Under the pieces are notes generated by a model that made no database searches, was not told the origin of the DNA, and was given only the letters and a program-made list of their open reading frames with translations. A DNA stretch of 64,000 nucleotides from positions 3,177,501 to 3,241,500 of the forward strand of contig NZ_CP068023.1 of NCBI RefSeq assembly GCF_016695175.1, read 5' to 3'. The stretch's first letter is position 1. Every line of letters starts with the position of its first letter. The stretch comes from Pseudoalteromonas sp. GCY. GTDB taxonomy: Bacteria > Pseudomonadota > Gammaproteobacteria > Enterobacterales > Alteromonadaceae. The translations under genes and the position numbers were made by a program. This document shows, piece by piece, positions 53,011-61,640 of this stretch.

Positions 53011-53973
53011 ATGTTTTATAGCCAGAGTCAGCAACTTGAATCACATCTTTCTGAAATTGATAAGCACTGGCAAGGCTGCCAAAAAGGCTTTTTTGATACC
53101 CCTCATGGTAGACTATTTTACGCCTACCACATTCCAGAAAAGGCAACGTTCAGCCTTATATTGGTTAATGGCCGTATTGAATCTGCTCATAAATACAGAG
53201 AATTGCTGTGGGAGTTTGCGCAAAACAACATAGCGGTATTTACCTATGACCATCCAGGACAAGGCTACTCGCCGCGATTACTTAAAGACCAGCAAATCGG
53301 CTATGTTAGACGCTTTGAAGATTATGCAGCAACACTGCACTGCTTTATGGATCAAATCGTTGCCAAGCAAAATACCTTGCCACTTTTTATATTGGCGCAT
53401 TCAATGGGTGGCGCCATTACCTGCGACTATTTATCGCTATTTCGGCCTCACAACATAGAGGGAGTCTATTTATCAGCCCCGATGCTTGGGATCAATACGA
53501 CTCCCTACCCGGCTTGGTTTGCCGAGGGACTGGCAGGCGCAGCTTGTTTATTGGGGCTAGGTAAGCATTATGCATTGGGACAGGTGCACTACCACAACAA
53601 ACCTTTTCAAGATAATGACCTTACAGATTGCCCAATCAGATATGCGCTATTTAGAGGTTTGTACGATCAATTTCCCGAGCTGCAACTCGGAGGTGTCAGT
53701 TTTGCTTGGTTATACACGGCACTACATAAATGCCGCTCGTTTAAAGATATTAAGCTAGATCTCCCAATCCGCATCGCGACAGCCAGTGAAGACAGCATTG
53801 TTGATAATCAGGCGCAAAGTCAATTTGCCGCGCACAGAGACAATGTGACAGTTACAGAGTTTATCGGGAAGCATGAACTGCTTTGCGAGCAAGATAACAC
53901 CCGCAAAGCCGTGTTAGATGACTTTTATGCGTTTACAGCCGAGCTGCTTAGTGCTAAAGAAACTGGGTCTTGA
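53011..53973 (+). CDS. pldB: Lysophospholipase L2-like alpha/beta hydrolase (PldB-like)
   Basis: Serine hydrolase, probably acting on lysophospholipids or monoacylglycerols. Oxyanion and nucleophile motif AHSMGGAITCDYL (nucleophile Ser in HSMGG, about residue 132) and FTYDHPGQGYSPRLL are typical of PldB; catalytic His is likely in FIGKHELLCEQD. 320 residues, no signal peptide. It begins 3 bp after cpxA and is probably in the cpxRA operon, plausibly part of membrane repair. Its end overlaps the convergent fieF by 49 bp. Confidence 0.87.
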   Translation: MFYSQSQQLESHLSEIDKHWQGCQKGFFDTPHGRLFYAYHIPEKATFSLILVNGRIESAHKYRELLWEFAQNNIAVFTYDHPGQGYSPRLLKDQQIGYVRRFEDYAATLHCFMDQIVAKQNTLPLFILAHSMGGAITCDYLSLFRPHNIEGVYLSAPMLGINTTPYPAWFAEGLAGAACLLGLGKHYALGQVHYHNKPFQDNDLTDCPIRYALFRGLYDQFPELQLGGVSFAWLYTALHKCRSFKDIKLDLPIRIATASEDSIVDNQAQSQFAAHRDNVTVTEFIGKHELLCEQDNTRKAVLDDFYAFTAELLSAKETGS

Positions 53974-54830
53974 TGGATAAGCACGTCCATCTCACAATCA
54001 AACTCTTCTTTAATGCTAGCAACTACCTCATCCGCAACCTGATGCGCACGCATCAGCGGCATATCATCGTCAAGCTCTAGATGCAGCTGAATAAATTTGA
54101 TTTTGCCACCTTGTCTGGTACGCAAATCATGTACTCCGTAAACGTCCTCATGGCTCGACGCGATAAGTATGATCTGTGCTTTTTCTTCGTCTGGCAGCTC
54201 TTTATCCATCAAGTGCGCAGCACTTTCCTTGGCAATATCCCAACTGTTATAAAGTAAATACATCGCCACCAAAATACCAAAAATTGGATCGGCGTAACCT
54301 ACGCCGTAAAAGTTAAGCAATACAGCTAGGAGCACAGCAAGGTTTAATAAAATATCGCCCTTATAATGTAACGAGTCGGCCTTAATGGCGATGGACTGCG
54401 TGCGTTTAACGACTTGATACTGCACCGCAACCACCAACAAAGTACAAACTATCGCAAATAAACTCACCCACACACCAAACAACGAATGTGGAATTTGAGT
54501 TGGATTGATAATGCGCTCTACACCATGAAAAGCCAATAAACTCGCTGAGCCCGCGATAAAGGCCGCTTGCCCAAGCCCAGCTAATGCTTCTGCTTTTCCA
54601 TGACCAAATCGATGATCATCGTCCGCAGGACGCAGTGCGTAGCTCAGTACAAAAAAATTCATTAAAGAGGCGCTAATATCAAGCAGTGAATCAGTTAAAG
54701 AGCCGAGCATAGCGGCACTACCTGAAGACAGCCAAGCCCAACACTTAGCTGCGATCATCAATCCCACCATTATGATGGTAAAGACACTCGAAAACCTAAC
54801 CCAAAACTCATAGCTGCGATCCACTGGCAC
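53925..54830 (-). CDS. fieF: FieF-like cation-efflux (CDF) transporter
   Basis: Zn/Fe/Cd proton antiporter of the inner membrane, YiiP/FieF family. Six membrane segments and a cytoplasmic domain; the transport-site residues are clear: Asp pair in GSLTDSLLDI (YiiP Asp45/49) and ADSLHYKGD (His153/Asp157). The C-terminal domain has LHLELDDDMPLMRAHQVADEV. 301 residues, like E. coli FieF (300), which in enterics also lies next to cpxP. Convergent and overlapping with pldB at the 3' end. Confidence 0.93.
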   Translation of the reverse strand: MPVDRSYEFWVRFSSVFTIIMVGLMIAAKCWAWLSSGSAAMLGSLTDSLLDISASLMNFFVLSYALRPADDDHRFGHGKAEALAGLGQAAFIAGSASLLAFHGVERIINPTQIPHSLFGVWVSLFAIVCTLLVVAVQYQVVKRTQSIAIKADSLHYKGDILLNLAVLLAVLLNFYGVGYADPIFGILVAMYLLYNSWDIAKESAAHLMDKELPDEEKAQIILIASSHEDVYGVHDLRTRQGGKIKFIQLHLELDDDMPLMRAHQVADEVVASIKEEFDCEMDVLIHQDPVSLALSSSAVNA

Positions 54831-55119
54831 CTCATTTTTTCATGTTATTTAATCTGAAGTTTGGCTGACTAACCTGAGGTTAACTGAAAACCTAAACCTC
54901 TAATTAGTCGTCAAACCACTCGCAAAATGCCACGGCATCGCGATGCTGTTATATTACAGGGTAATGCTTTGAAATGAAAAACAGATTACGGTTGTATAGT
55001 TTTTCACAACAGTCGTACTTTAAAAACAGGGTAATACCGTTCACTCTATCAAGCGCAGCACATATAAATGTCGACAAGTATCAGCTATACTGCCGGACAA
55101 AATTTAATTGAGGCCTATC
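54831..55119. other. Divergent intergenic region between fieF and trmL
   Basis: No gene seen in 289 bp. A perfect 12-bp palindrome GCATCGCGATGC is at 54935-54946; otherwise it is ordinary A+T-rich leader sequence for both genes. Confidence 0.4.
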
Positions 55120-55584
55120 ATGTTAGATATCGTTTTATACCAACCCGAGATCCCGCCTAATACAGGCAATATTATTCGTTTGTGTGCCAATACAGGGTAT
55201 TCATTACATCTAATAGAGCCGCTAGGATTTGAATGGGATGATAAACGGGTAAGACGTGCTGGCCTTGATTATCATGAATTTAGCGAAGTAGAGCGCCACC
55301 CAAACTTTGAAGCATACTTAGCAAAACGAAACCCAAAGCGAGTATTTGCTTGCACGACAAAAGGTACCAAGTACCATCATGAAGTAGCCTATGAAGCTGG
55401 TGACTGTCTACTGTTTGGCCCGGAAACTCGTGGCTTGCCAGAAGACATTATTTTTTCACTGCCTGAGCCGCAACGAGTCCGTATTCCTATGCGTCCCGAT
55501 AGCCGCAGTATGAACCTATCTAATGCTGTTTCCGTTTTTGTTTATGAGTCTTGGCGACAACTTGGATTTGCTGGCGCAAAGTAA
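55120..55584 (+). CDS. trmL: tRNA (cytidine/uridine-34 2'-O-)methyltransferase TrmL
   Basis: SPOUT methyltransferase that methylates the wobble ribose of tRNA-Leu. Start at 55120 ([26 protein letters not shown]) follows TTGAGG; an upstream TTG adds four residues. The SAM-binding knot is [12 protein letters not shown] and [23 protein letters not shown]. About 154 residues, as usual. Followed by a hairpin terminator. Confidence 0.95.
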   Translation: MLDIVLYQPEIPPNTGNIIRLCANTGYSLHLIEPLGFEWDDKRVRRAGLDYHEFSEVERHPNFEAYLAKRNPKRVFACTTKGTKYHHEVAYEAGDCLLFGPETRGLPEDIIFSLPEPQRVRIPMRPDSRSMNLSNAVSVFVYESWRQLGFAGAK

Positions 55585-55589
55585 AAATA

Positions 55590-55615
55590 GCTCCTATCCT
55601 CTGCTGCATAGGAGC
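55590..55615 (+). terminator. Hairpin after trmL
   Basis: GCTCCTAT / ATAGGAGC, a perfect 8-bp stem with a 10-base loop, 6 bp past the stop; a second weaker hairpin (AAGGCG/CGCCTT) lies near 55635. Confidence 0.65.
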
Positions 55616-55687
55616 AAATTTGAGGCACAAAAAAGGCGCCTTACGACGCCTTGCTAACTTTAATTTACATTAACTATAGGGATTCTT

Positions 55688-56281
55688 TTAAATTTCTGCG
55701 TGGTGTAAAATCGTACCAACAATATCACTGAATTTATTTGCCGGTTTCATTGAGTTTACTGCACGTCCACAGGCTTTCATCATATCGATTAGGTCAAAAT
55801 AACCGACTGGATGCTGAGTCATTTCGTCAATAACAAGTAAAAACTCAAAGCCACCTTCTTCCATTGTTTTTAGCACATTGCCAACCACAGTTTGGCTAGT
55901 TTGTTTTAAGGTGATTTGACGAAGATCTGATAGTGGGATCATGACATCATTGACGTTTAAATCACGTCTTGTACAACCACGTCTTTCTGCAATGCTCAAC
56001 ACGTAGCGACTGCCAATTTTTGCATTAGAGATCATACCAACAAGCTTTTCTTTGCTATCAACGACAAAGCTTGCTCTGCGGTGCGTTTTGTCCAGCACTA
56101 ACGTAGCTTCATCTATGCTACTGTTTTCATCAATATGCTGCATTGGTGCCAAATGTAGATTGTGCATTAGGCAATGTGCTGGCGCTTGCTCTAGGTTGTC
56201 AGTGTTACAAGCTGGGAAGTTATTTTCAGCAAGTTCATAATTTGCAACAGGTTGAGTTTTCAATACTGTGTAAGTGTTCAT
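55688..56281 (-). CDS. CBS-domain pair protein
   Basis: Cytoplasmic protein of unknown role with two CBS motifs, probably a nucleotide-sensing Bateman module: first repeat about 45-105 (SIDEATLVLDKTHRRASFVVDSKEKLVGMIS), second about 115-175 (VNDVMIPLSDLRQITLKQTSQTVVGNVL... VIDEMTQHPVGYFDL). No effector domain is attached. 197 residues. A secreted small protein lies upstream in the same direction, 47 bp away. Confidence 0.85.
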   Translation of the reverse strand: MNTYTVLKTQPVANYELAENNFPACNTDNLEQAPAHCLMHNLHLAPMQHIDENSSIDEATLVLDKTHRRASFVVDSKEKLVGMISNAKIGSRYVLSIAERRGCTRRDLNVNDVMIPLSDLRQITLKQTSQTVVGNVLKTMEEGGFEFLLVIDEMTQHPVGYFDLIDMMKACGRAVNSMKPANKFSDIVGTILHHAEI

Positions 56282-56328
56282 AGATCACCTCTATCTTTAA
56301 AATTAATTAAGCACGGAAAAGGACTAAA

Positions 56329-56604
56329 TTAATTCGCGACAGGTGGTGCTCGAATAGACTCGCATACTGAGTTTGAATAAGAATAGTTTGGTTGCGATTG
56401 CGCTATGACAAAGCTACTAGCAACCACGAAACGATGAGTTGTTGATACAACGCAATCATCTAAGTCAGGGCTGAAGTTCGAATTGTCTAGGTCGACAACG
56501 ATAGGCGCGATTGAAAGCGTGGTATCACATTTAGCAGCATCTGCCGTTGACACTGTCAACAGACTCAACATACAAAATGTAATCATCCAACGAACTAACC
56601 GCAT
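56329..56604 (-). CDS. Small secreted protein of unknown function
   Basis: 91 residues with a convincing signal peptide (MRLVRWMITFCMLSLLTVSTADAA) before a ~68-residue mature part containing three Cys residues, so a disulfide is possible. I recognise no family. A ribosome-site-like AGTGAGAA precedes the ATG. It may be co-transcribed with the CBS gene just downstream. Confidence 0.55.
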   Translation of the reverse strand: MRLVRWMITFCMLSLLTVSTADAAKCDTTLSIAPIVVDLDNSNFSPDLDDCVVSTTHRFVVASSFVIAQSQPNYSYSNSVCESIRAPPVAN

Positions 56605-57022
56605 AGTATTCTCACTTCTACTGCCTTACTTTGAGTGTATGGGCAGTTTCTTGCGTTTACAAGTATTATTTCTAATCTATTTACTAAGCTTCTAAATATA
56701 CTAAGGTTAATTTTTACACACACTCAGGCACTATGTGTGGGCTGAGATGAATTGTTACTAATCTCCTGTTTGTAGCGCGTCGTTTAGCGTTATACTAATG
56801 CCAACATTTTTGGTATGTGCCTTAAATCAAAAGAATGAAATCATAACAATTTTCTTAATTAAGTGATCTATTTTGAGGCGAGAAAATCTTGTCGATAACC
56901 AGGCGAAATTTTTGCTATTTAGTTGTTCTAAATAAGAAATTTTTAACGCAGTTAGCGTCAGATTTACTCCTTCAAATTGAGCAAGTATTAAGACTAATTG
57001 GTATTACAACACGAGGTGTACA
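56605..57022. other. Non-coding region upstream of cysZ
   Basis: No credible gene in 418 bp. The right half (about 56875-57000) is an A+T-rich element with a repeated AAATTTTT and a hairpin TATTTAG-ttgtt-CTAAATA at 56916-56934. It looks like an interspersed element, but I cannot confirm other copies. Confidence 0.4.
56916..56934. repeat. Hairpin in the cysZ upstream element
   Basis: Perfect 7-bp stem TATTTAG/CTAAATA with loop TTGTT, flanked by direct AAATTTTT repeats. Confidence 0.55.
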
Positions 57023-57748
57023 GTGCAACTATCACGCGGTATCGAGTACTTTATTGCCGGCTTTTCTTTGATCACCCAAAAAGGGTTAAAACGTTTTGTA
57101 TTTATTCCTCTAACAATCAATGTATTGTTATTTGGTGCGTCGCTCTTTTTTCTTTATGACTGGCTGACTCAAGGGTTTAATTATCTCAACGGATTATTAC
57201 CAGACTGGCTCAGTTGGCTTGAATGGCTAATGTGGCCAATTGCTATCTTAGTGATACTTTTTAGTTATAGTATGATTTTCACGGTGATAACCAACTTTAT
57301 TGCTGCGCCTTTCAATGGCTTACTCTCCGAAAAAGTCGAACTTTACCTGACCAACCAACAAATCAATGATGATAAGCTAATTGATACCGTAAAAGATGTG
57401 CCACGAATGTTGGGTCGAGAATGGACAAAACTCTGCTACTACCTTCCACGTGCACTTGGTTTTTTCATCTTACTTTGGATACTGCCTATCGTTGGGCAAA
57501 TTTTATGGATTATGTTTACGTGTTGGATGTACAGCGTGCAATACAATGATTATCCATTTGATAACCATAAAATTCATTTCAAGCAAATGAAAGACGATTT
57601 GAAGAGTAAACAAGGGCTGTCGTATGGCTTTGGCTTTGCGGTGTTCGTGCTGACCTCTATCCCATTTGTTAACCTCATTGTGATGCCCGTAGCCGTTTGT
57701 GGCGCCACTAAATTGTGGGTAGAGAACTATCGTCAGCAATATCGGTAA
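57023..57748 (+). CDS. cysZ: CysZ sulfate transporter family protein
   Basis: Inner-membrane sulfate permease (CysZ/EI24-like). GTG start at 57023 behind an ACGAGG site. About four to five hydrophobic stretches (28-50, 66-95, 145-175, 205-228) and typical CysZ phrases: RFVFIPLTINVLLF, NFIAAPFNGLLSEKVE, DVPRMLGREWTKLCYYLPRAL, and MYSVQYNDYPFDNHKI. 241 residues, near E. coli CysZ (253). No cysteine-synthase gene is next to it. Confidence 0.92.
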   Translation: MQLSRGIEYFIAGFSLITQKGLKRFVFIPLTINVLLFGASLFFLYDWLTQGFNYLNGLLPDWLSWLEWLMWPIAILVILFSYSMIFTVITNFIAAPFNGLLSEKVELYLTNQQINDDKLIDTVKDVPRMLGREWTKLCYYLPRALGFFILLWILPIVGQILWIMFTCWMYSVQYNDYPFDNHKIHFKQMKDDLKSKQGLSYGFGFAVFVLTSIPFVNLIVMPVAVCGATKLWVENYRQQYR

Positions 57749-57826
57749 AACGCTCGTATGACTGACATCTAGCTGTCAAAAACTCATGCTTTACTTACTT
57801 TTTTGCAAGTATTCAGCGGAGTCGCT

Positions 57827-59044
57827 ATGCGCCTAACATTAAGCCTTATCTGGTTAACGGTATTTTTAACGGGGTGCCAGGCAACAAAACCGTTTGATGT
57901 CGGTACACGGCCTCAATTTTTAGTCTCGCAACTTCCAGATGGTGAGCTTAAAGAAAAGCTTGCAAGCTGTTTAGATAAACCAATCAAGCGCTCACGTTTT
58001 TCCATAGGACATCGCGGTGCGCCACTTTTCTATCCGGAGCACACCAAAGAATCATACACTGCCGCCGCGAAAATGGGAGCTGGCACGCTCGAATGCGATG
58101 TTACTTTCACGAAAGACAAAGCCTTAGTTTGTCGTCATGCACAATGCGACTTACACGCAACGACAGATATCTTACTAAAACCTCAGCTTGCGGCTAAATG
58201 TAAAAAGCCTTTCACACCAGCCAATCCAGACGCCAATGAGCCTGCTTCAGCAGAGTGTTGTACCTCAGATCTCACATTAGCGGAGTTTAAACAGCTAACC
58301 GGTAAAATGGATGGCGTAAATAATAAAGCCACAACTGCCGCCGAGTACGTAAAAGGCACACCGAATTGGCGTACAGATCTTTATGCTAGTACAGGTACAT
58401 TAATGACCCACAGCGAAAGCATTGCTTTATTTAAGCAACTTGGTGTAAATATGACTCCTGAGTTAAAAGCACCAGAAGTGCCAATGCCCTTTAATGGTTT
58501 AAGCCAAAACCAGCTCGCGCAAAAAATGCTGGATGAATATTCTGAGCACGATGTCCCCCCATCTCAAGTTTTCCCACAATCCTTTGCTTACCAAGATATT
58601 CAGTACTGGATAAAACATGCGCCAGAGTTTGCAAACCATGCCGTATTTCTTGATGGTAGAGAAACCAGCGAACATTTTGATATTAACAAACCAAGTACTT
58701 GGCAACCATCAATGGAAGACTTAGTCAAAAATAAGGTAAAAATTATCGCCCCACCAATTTGGATGCTAATTAGCGAAGATAAAAACGGCGATATCATTCC
58801 GTCACAATACGCCCTTGCCGCTAAACACGCAGGATTAAAGATAGTTGCTTGGTCTTTAGAGCGCTCAGGCCCTTTAGCGAACGGCGGCGGTTGGTATTAT
58901 CAATCTGTAAAAAACGCAGTTAAGCATGATGGCGATATACTTAGGGTGTTGGACATATTGACAAAACAAGTTGGCGTAGTTGCAATATTTAGTGACTGGC
59001 CCGCGACTACCAGCTTTTACGCCAGCTGCATGGGAATTGAGTGA
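57827..59044 (+). CDS. Glycerophosphodiester phosphodiesterase family lipoprotein
   Basis: Predicted lipid-anchored GDPD hydrolysing glycerophosphodiesters to glycerol-3-phosphate. Start at 57827 (MRLTLSLIWLTVFLTGC) is chosen because it gives a clean lipobox LTGC and a GGAG ribosome site. The TIM-barrel motifs appear as SIGHRGAPLFYPEHTKESYTAAAKMGAGTLECDVTFTKDKALVCRHAQCD, with HRG, the E/D metal pair and the second His. A later block is GVNMTPELKAP. An insertion (about 110-200) with extra cysteines distinguishes it from UgpQ. 405 residues. Confidence 0.92.
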   Translation: MRLTLSLIWLTVFLTGCQATKPFDVGTRPQFLVSQLPDGELKEKLASCLDKPIKRSRFSIGHRGAPLFYPEHTKESYTAAAKMGAGTLECDVTFTKDKALVCRHAQCDLHATTDILLKPQLAAKCKKPFTPANPDANEPASAECCTSDLTLAEFKQLTGKMDGVNNKATTAAEYVKGTPNWRTDLYASTGTLMTHSESIALFKQLGVNMTPELKAPEVPMPFNGLSQNQLAQKMLDEYSEHDVPPSQVFPQSFAYQDIQYWIKHAPEFANHAVFLDGRETSEHFDINKPSTWQPSMEDLVKNKVKIIAPPIWMLISEDKNGDIIPSQYALAAKHAGLKIVAWSLERSGPLANGGGWYYQSVKNAVKHDGDILRVLDILTKQVGVVAIFSDWPATTSFYASCMGIE

Positions 59045-59115
59045 TAGGTTAATAAGAGTTGTAGCTAGTGTGGGTAAAACCCGCACTAAGTTATGATTTG
59101 CAAATGCCAGAAAGC

Positions 59116-59144
59116 AAAAAGCCTCGCGATTGCGAGGCTTTTTT
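59116..59144. terminator. Bidirectional terminator ending the tRNA operon
   Basis: AAAAAGCCTCGC-gatt-GCGAGGCTTTTTT, a perfect GC-rich stem with A-run and T-run, serving both the tRNA operon and the GDPD gene. Confidence 0.92.
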
Positions 59145-59150
59145 AAAGTA

Positions 59151-59226
59151 TGGTGCCCAGAGGCGGAATCGAACCACCGACACGAGGATTTTCAATCCTC
59201 TGCTCTACCGACTGAGCTATCTGGGC
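59151..59226 (-). tRNA. tRNA-Phe (GAA), copy 1
   Basis: 76-nt minus-strand gene with acceptor GCCCAGA/TCTGGGC, D-stem, TΨC arm GGTTCGATTCC and anticodon GAA (loop TTGAAAA). CCA is encoded. Confidence 0.98.
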
Positions 59227-59245
59227 AAATCTTTTCAAATATCTA

Positions 59246-59304
59246 AATCCTCAAAAGGATTTTCAATACAATTTCAAATAGCTCTACTGAATAGAGCTAT
59301 TTAG
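59246..59304 (-). repeat. Decayed tRNA-Phe-like sequence in the first Phe-Thr spacer
   Basis: Resembles the complement of tRNA-Phe: AATCCTC...GGATTTTCAATAC...GCTCTACTGAATAGAGCTATTTAGA. Too degenerate to fold as a tRNA; probably a fossil. Confidence 0.55.
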
Positions 59305-59331
59305 AAAACACAGGCTTTCGCCTAAATAAAG

Positions 59332-59407
<76 letters not shown>

Positions 59408-59419
59408 ACACTAAATTAG

Positions 59420-59495
59420 TGGTGCCCAGAGGCGGAATCGAACCACCGACACGAGGATTTTCAATCCTCTGCTCTACCGACTGAGCTATCTGGGC
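59420..59495 (-). tRNA. tRNA-Phe (GAA), copy 2
   Basis: Identical in sequence to the copy at 59151, 13 bp from the Thr gene. Confidence 0.98.
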
Positions 59496-59515
59496 AAATC
59501 TTTTTTAGTATCTGA

Positions 59516-59617
59516 ATCCTCAAAGGGATCTTCAATACAACTCCAAGCAGCTCTACTAATTGAACTATCTGGAAATCTTTTTGTTATCTAAAAAACCCAA
59601 TCAACTGAGATATCTAG
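59516..59617 (-). repeat. Decayed tRNA remnants in the second Phe-Thr spacer
   Basis: GCTCTACTAATTGAACTATC at 59550-59569 is close to the tRNA-Phe 5' part (complement GCTCTACCGACTGAGCTATC). A further fragment near 59597 (TCAACTGAGATATC) repeats the pattern. The spacer is homologous to 59227-59331, showing that the Phe-Thr unit was duplicated. Confidence 0.55.
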
Positions 59618-59644
59618 AAAACACAGGCTGACGCCTAAATTAAA

Positions 59645-59720
<76 letters not shown>

Positions 59721-59783
59721 ACACTAATTCGTGTACCATGCAGTTTCTGCATGCACCACATTGCTAATGCAATGATTTTAATC

Positions 59784-59859
59784 TGGTGCCCAGAGGCGGA
59801 ATCGAACCACCGACACGAGGATTTTCAATCCTCTGCTCTACCGACTGAGCTATCTGGGC
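59784..59859 (-). tRNA. tRNA-Phe (GAA), copy 3
   Basis: Third identical Phe gene and the first in transcription order; the promoter lies just upstream at 59869-59897. Confidence 0.98.
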
Positions 59860-59868
59860 GTGCGGCGT

Positions 59869-59897
59869 ATTAAACGGGTTTTGCGGTTCTAAGTCAA
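59869..59897 (-). promoter_or_regulatory. Promoter of the Phe-Thr tRNA operon
   Basis: -35 TTGACT, 17-bp spacer, -10 TTTAAT, then the GC-rich discriminator ACGCCGC typical of stringently controlled tRNA promoters. Confidence 0.8.
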
Positions 59898-59939
59898 CCC
59901 TTTTTTTAAATACATTTATCGTTTGCACAGTTTTCAGAC

Positions 59940-59962
59940 AAAGCGGTTAAAATACCGCTTTT
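59940..59962. terminator. Hairpin upstream of the tRNA operon
   Basis: AAGCGGT-taaaa-TACCGCTT followed by TTTC, in the intergenic region 59898-60165 which otherwise holds no gene that I can see. Confidence 0.4.
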
Positions 59963-60165
59963 TCGATGAAAAAACACCCGACTAGCCATGTTTTACTGTA
60001 TTTATCGACTTATATCTATAAATAACGCAAACTGCTCTAGGCCTATAACAAAGAAAAAGGCGTCACTTAAGAGGAATATGTGCTTAAAGGAATAAAATAG
60101 AATGGAAATACATATTCTATCTCATTCCTATAGCGAAGCTCGGCAGCAAGGTTTATCAATCCTGT

Positions 60166-61374
60166 TTAGAGATTGTCTTTATGTTGAGCTTCAAATCTTT
60201 GTTGCATGACCTGTATCGCTTTTTCTACCGCTTGCTTGGCATTACTCGTATCGCCGTTTGTTACCGCTAATATCGCTATGTTCTTTTCTGGCAACACTAA
60301 GTTGTCTAAATAGAAGGTCCCAGTAAAGCCATTGTGATGAAAGCTATTGTTGTTTGGAGTAAGGATCCAGCCTAAGCCATATTCTGGGCTAACCGGTGTG
60401 AGCAGTCGCGTATATGAATTAGCACCAATCAAATTATCACCACCTCTGGCACCCGCGAGATAAGCACGTAAATAGTATGACAGATCGGTCAAGGTCGTAC
60501 TGACTAACCCAGCAGGTCCAACAACGTTTGGTAGATCTACCCTGTCGGCCGGTGTTATTGGATGCCATTGCCCTTCTCGCATCTGATGACCACTCGGCTG
60601 TCCTTCTGGATCTCCATAGCTAGCAGGCCCAAATCCAATATTTTCCATTCCAAGAGGAATGAATACTTCTTGCTTCACTAACGCTTCCCATGATTGCCCC
60701 GTCACACGCTCCAACATATGGCCTGCAACAACATAACCTGCATTGCTGTATAGATAGGTTCCGTGAGTCACTTCTGGTTGCGTCGTTAACACCTCTTGAG
60801 TCCAGGCATATCTTTGCTCGACCATGCCACGTTGATCTAAATGCCACTTACCTGAATACATGGAGTCAAGATCACGCTTAAAGCCTGAAGTCATCGAAAG
60901 CAGTGCCGTTAATGTAACAGACTCAAATTCAGGGTTGATTTTTCCGATTAACTCAGGGAAAACATCACTCACCCGACTGTCAAATCGAATTAACCCCTGC
61001 TCAACCAAACGAGCAGCGACGGTTGCTGTCATGGACTTACTGAACGAACCAATCGACCACTTATCAAGTTTGGTGACCAGAGCTTGGCCTGTGCTCACTC
61101 GCACACCAGCTACATCAAGCTCAATCAATTCATCCCCATAAACGATAAATCCGCCAAGTGCGGGCATCGCAAACTCAGCTCGGATTGCTTCCAGTTGTTC
61201 GTTGAGTAGCCCGTCTCCCACCTTGCCATAGCGCGGCGGAGTGACGGTTATGTCTTCGTTAGCGCTCTTTTCAATAACAATAGAATTGTCACTGTTATTA
61301 CAGCCAGTTAGTAAGGCGCAGCCCAGCAGTGTAATAAGCCAACCAAACGCCAACCGACTTTGACGTAGAAACAT
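60166..61374 (-). CDS. Serine hydrolase lipoprotein (beta-lactamase/EstB family)
   Basis: Class C beta-lactamase-like serine hydrolase (peptidase S12 fold), perhaps an esterase or peptide hydrolase. Signal peptide with lipobox LTGC (MFLRQSRLAFGWLITLLGCALLTGC). The three motifs are present in order: SFSK (SxxK) near 112, YSNAGY (YxN) near 207 and HHNG near 343 in place of KTG. 402 residues. Whether it affects beta-lactams cannot be judged; most such proteins do not. Single gene. Confidence 0.88.
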   Translation of the reverse strand: MFLRQSRLAFGWLITLLGCALLTGCNNSDNSIVIEKSANEDITVTPPRYGKVGDGLLNEQLEAIRAEFAMPALGGFIVYGDELIELDVAGVRVSTGQALVTKLDKWSIGSFSKSMTATVAARLVEQGLIRFDSRVSDVFPELIGKINPEFESVTLTALLSMTSGFKRDLDSMYSGKWHLDQRGMVEQRYAWTQEVLTTQPEVTHGTYLYSNAGYVVAGHMLERVTGQSWEALVKQEVFIPLGMENIGFGPASYGDPEGQPSGHQMREGQWHPITPADRVDLPNVVGPAGLVSTTLTDLSYYLRAYLAGARGGDNLIGANSYTRLLTPVSPEYGLGWILTPNNNSFHHNGFTGTFYLDNLVLPEKNIAILAVTNGDTSNAKQAVEKAIQVMQQRFEAQHKDNL

Positions 61375-61640
61375 GAGATATCCTTATAAGTATTAGGTTG
61401 AACGAATACTACTTTATAAAAACGTTACGTAAAATTTAATTTTTATTAAATTTAAATGCTTTACACATCGCAGACGTAGTTAAAATTATCGAGATAACAA
61501 TCTGATTATTTTAAGATTTAAAACAATCAGGTGATCTCAGTGTATTGCCACTATTGAATGAAAAACGAGAGGTAAAAACTTGCCGAAGGTGATAGGATTG
61601 CTACAACTAATAAGTATAAATAATTCTTTCGGGATTAAGC
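61375..61640. other. Divergent intergenic region before the hybrid kinase
   Basis: No gene seen. A+T-rich; TATAAA at 61615-61620 could be a -10 for the kinase, but no good -35 was found. Confidence 0.35.

Noticed and set aside
56889..57071. 60-codon frame before cysZ
   Set aside because: It overlaps the cysZ start and lies in the A+T-rich element; no start signal.
59068..59304. Open frame of 78 codons on the plus strand
   Set aside because: It runs through the tRNA terminator and antisense to tRNA-Phe.
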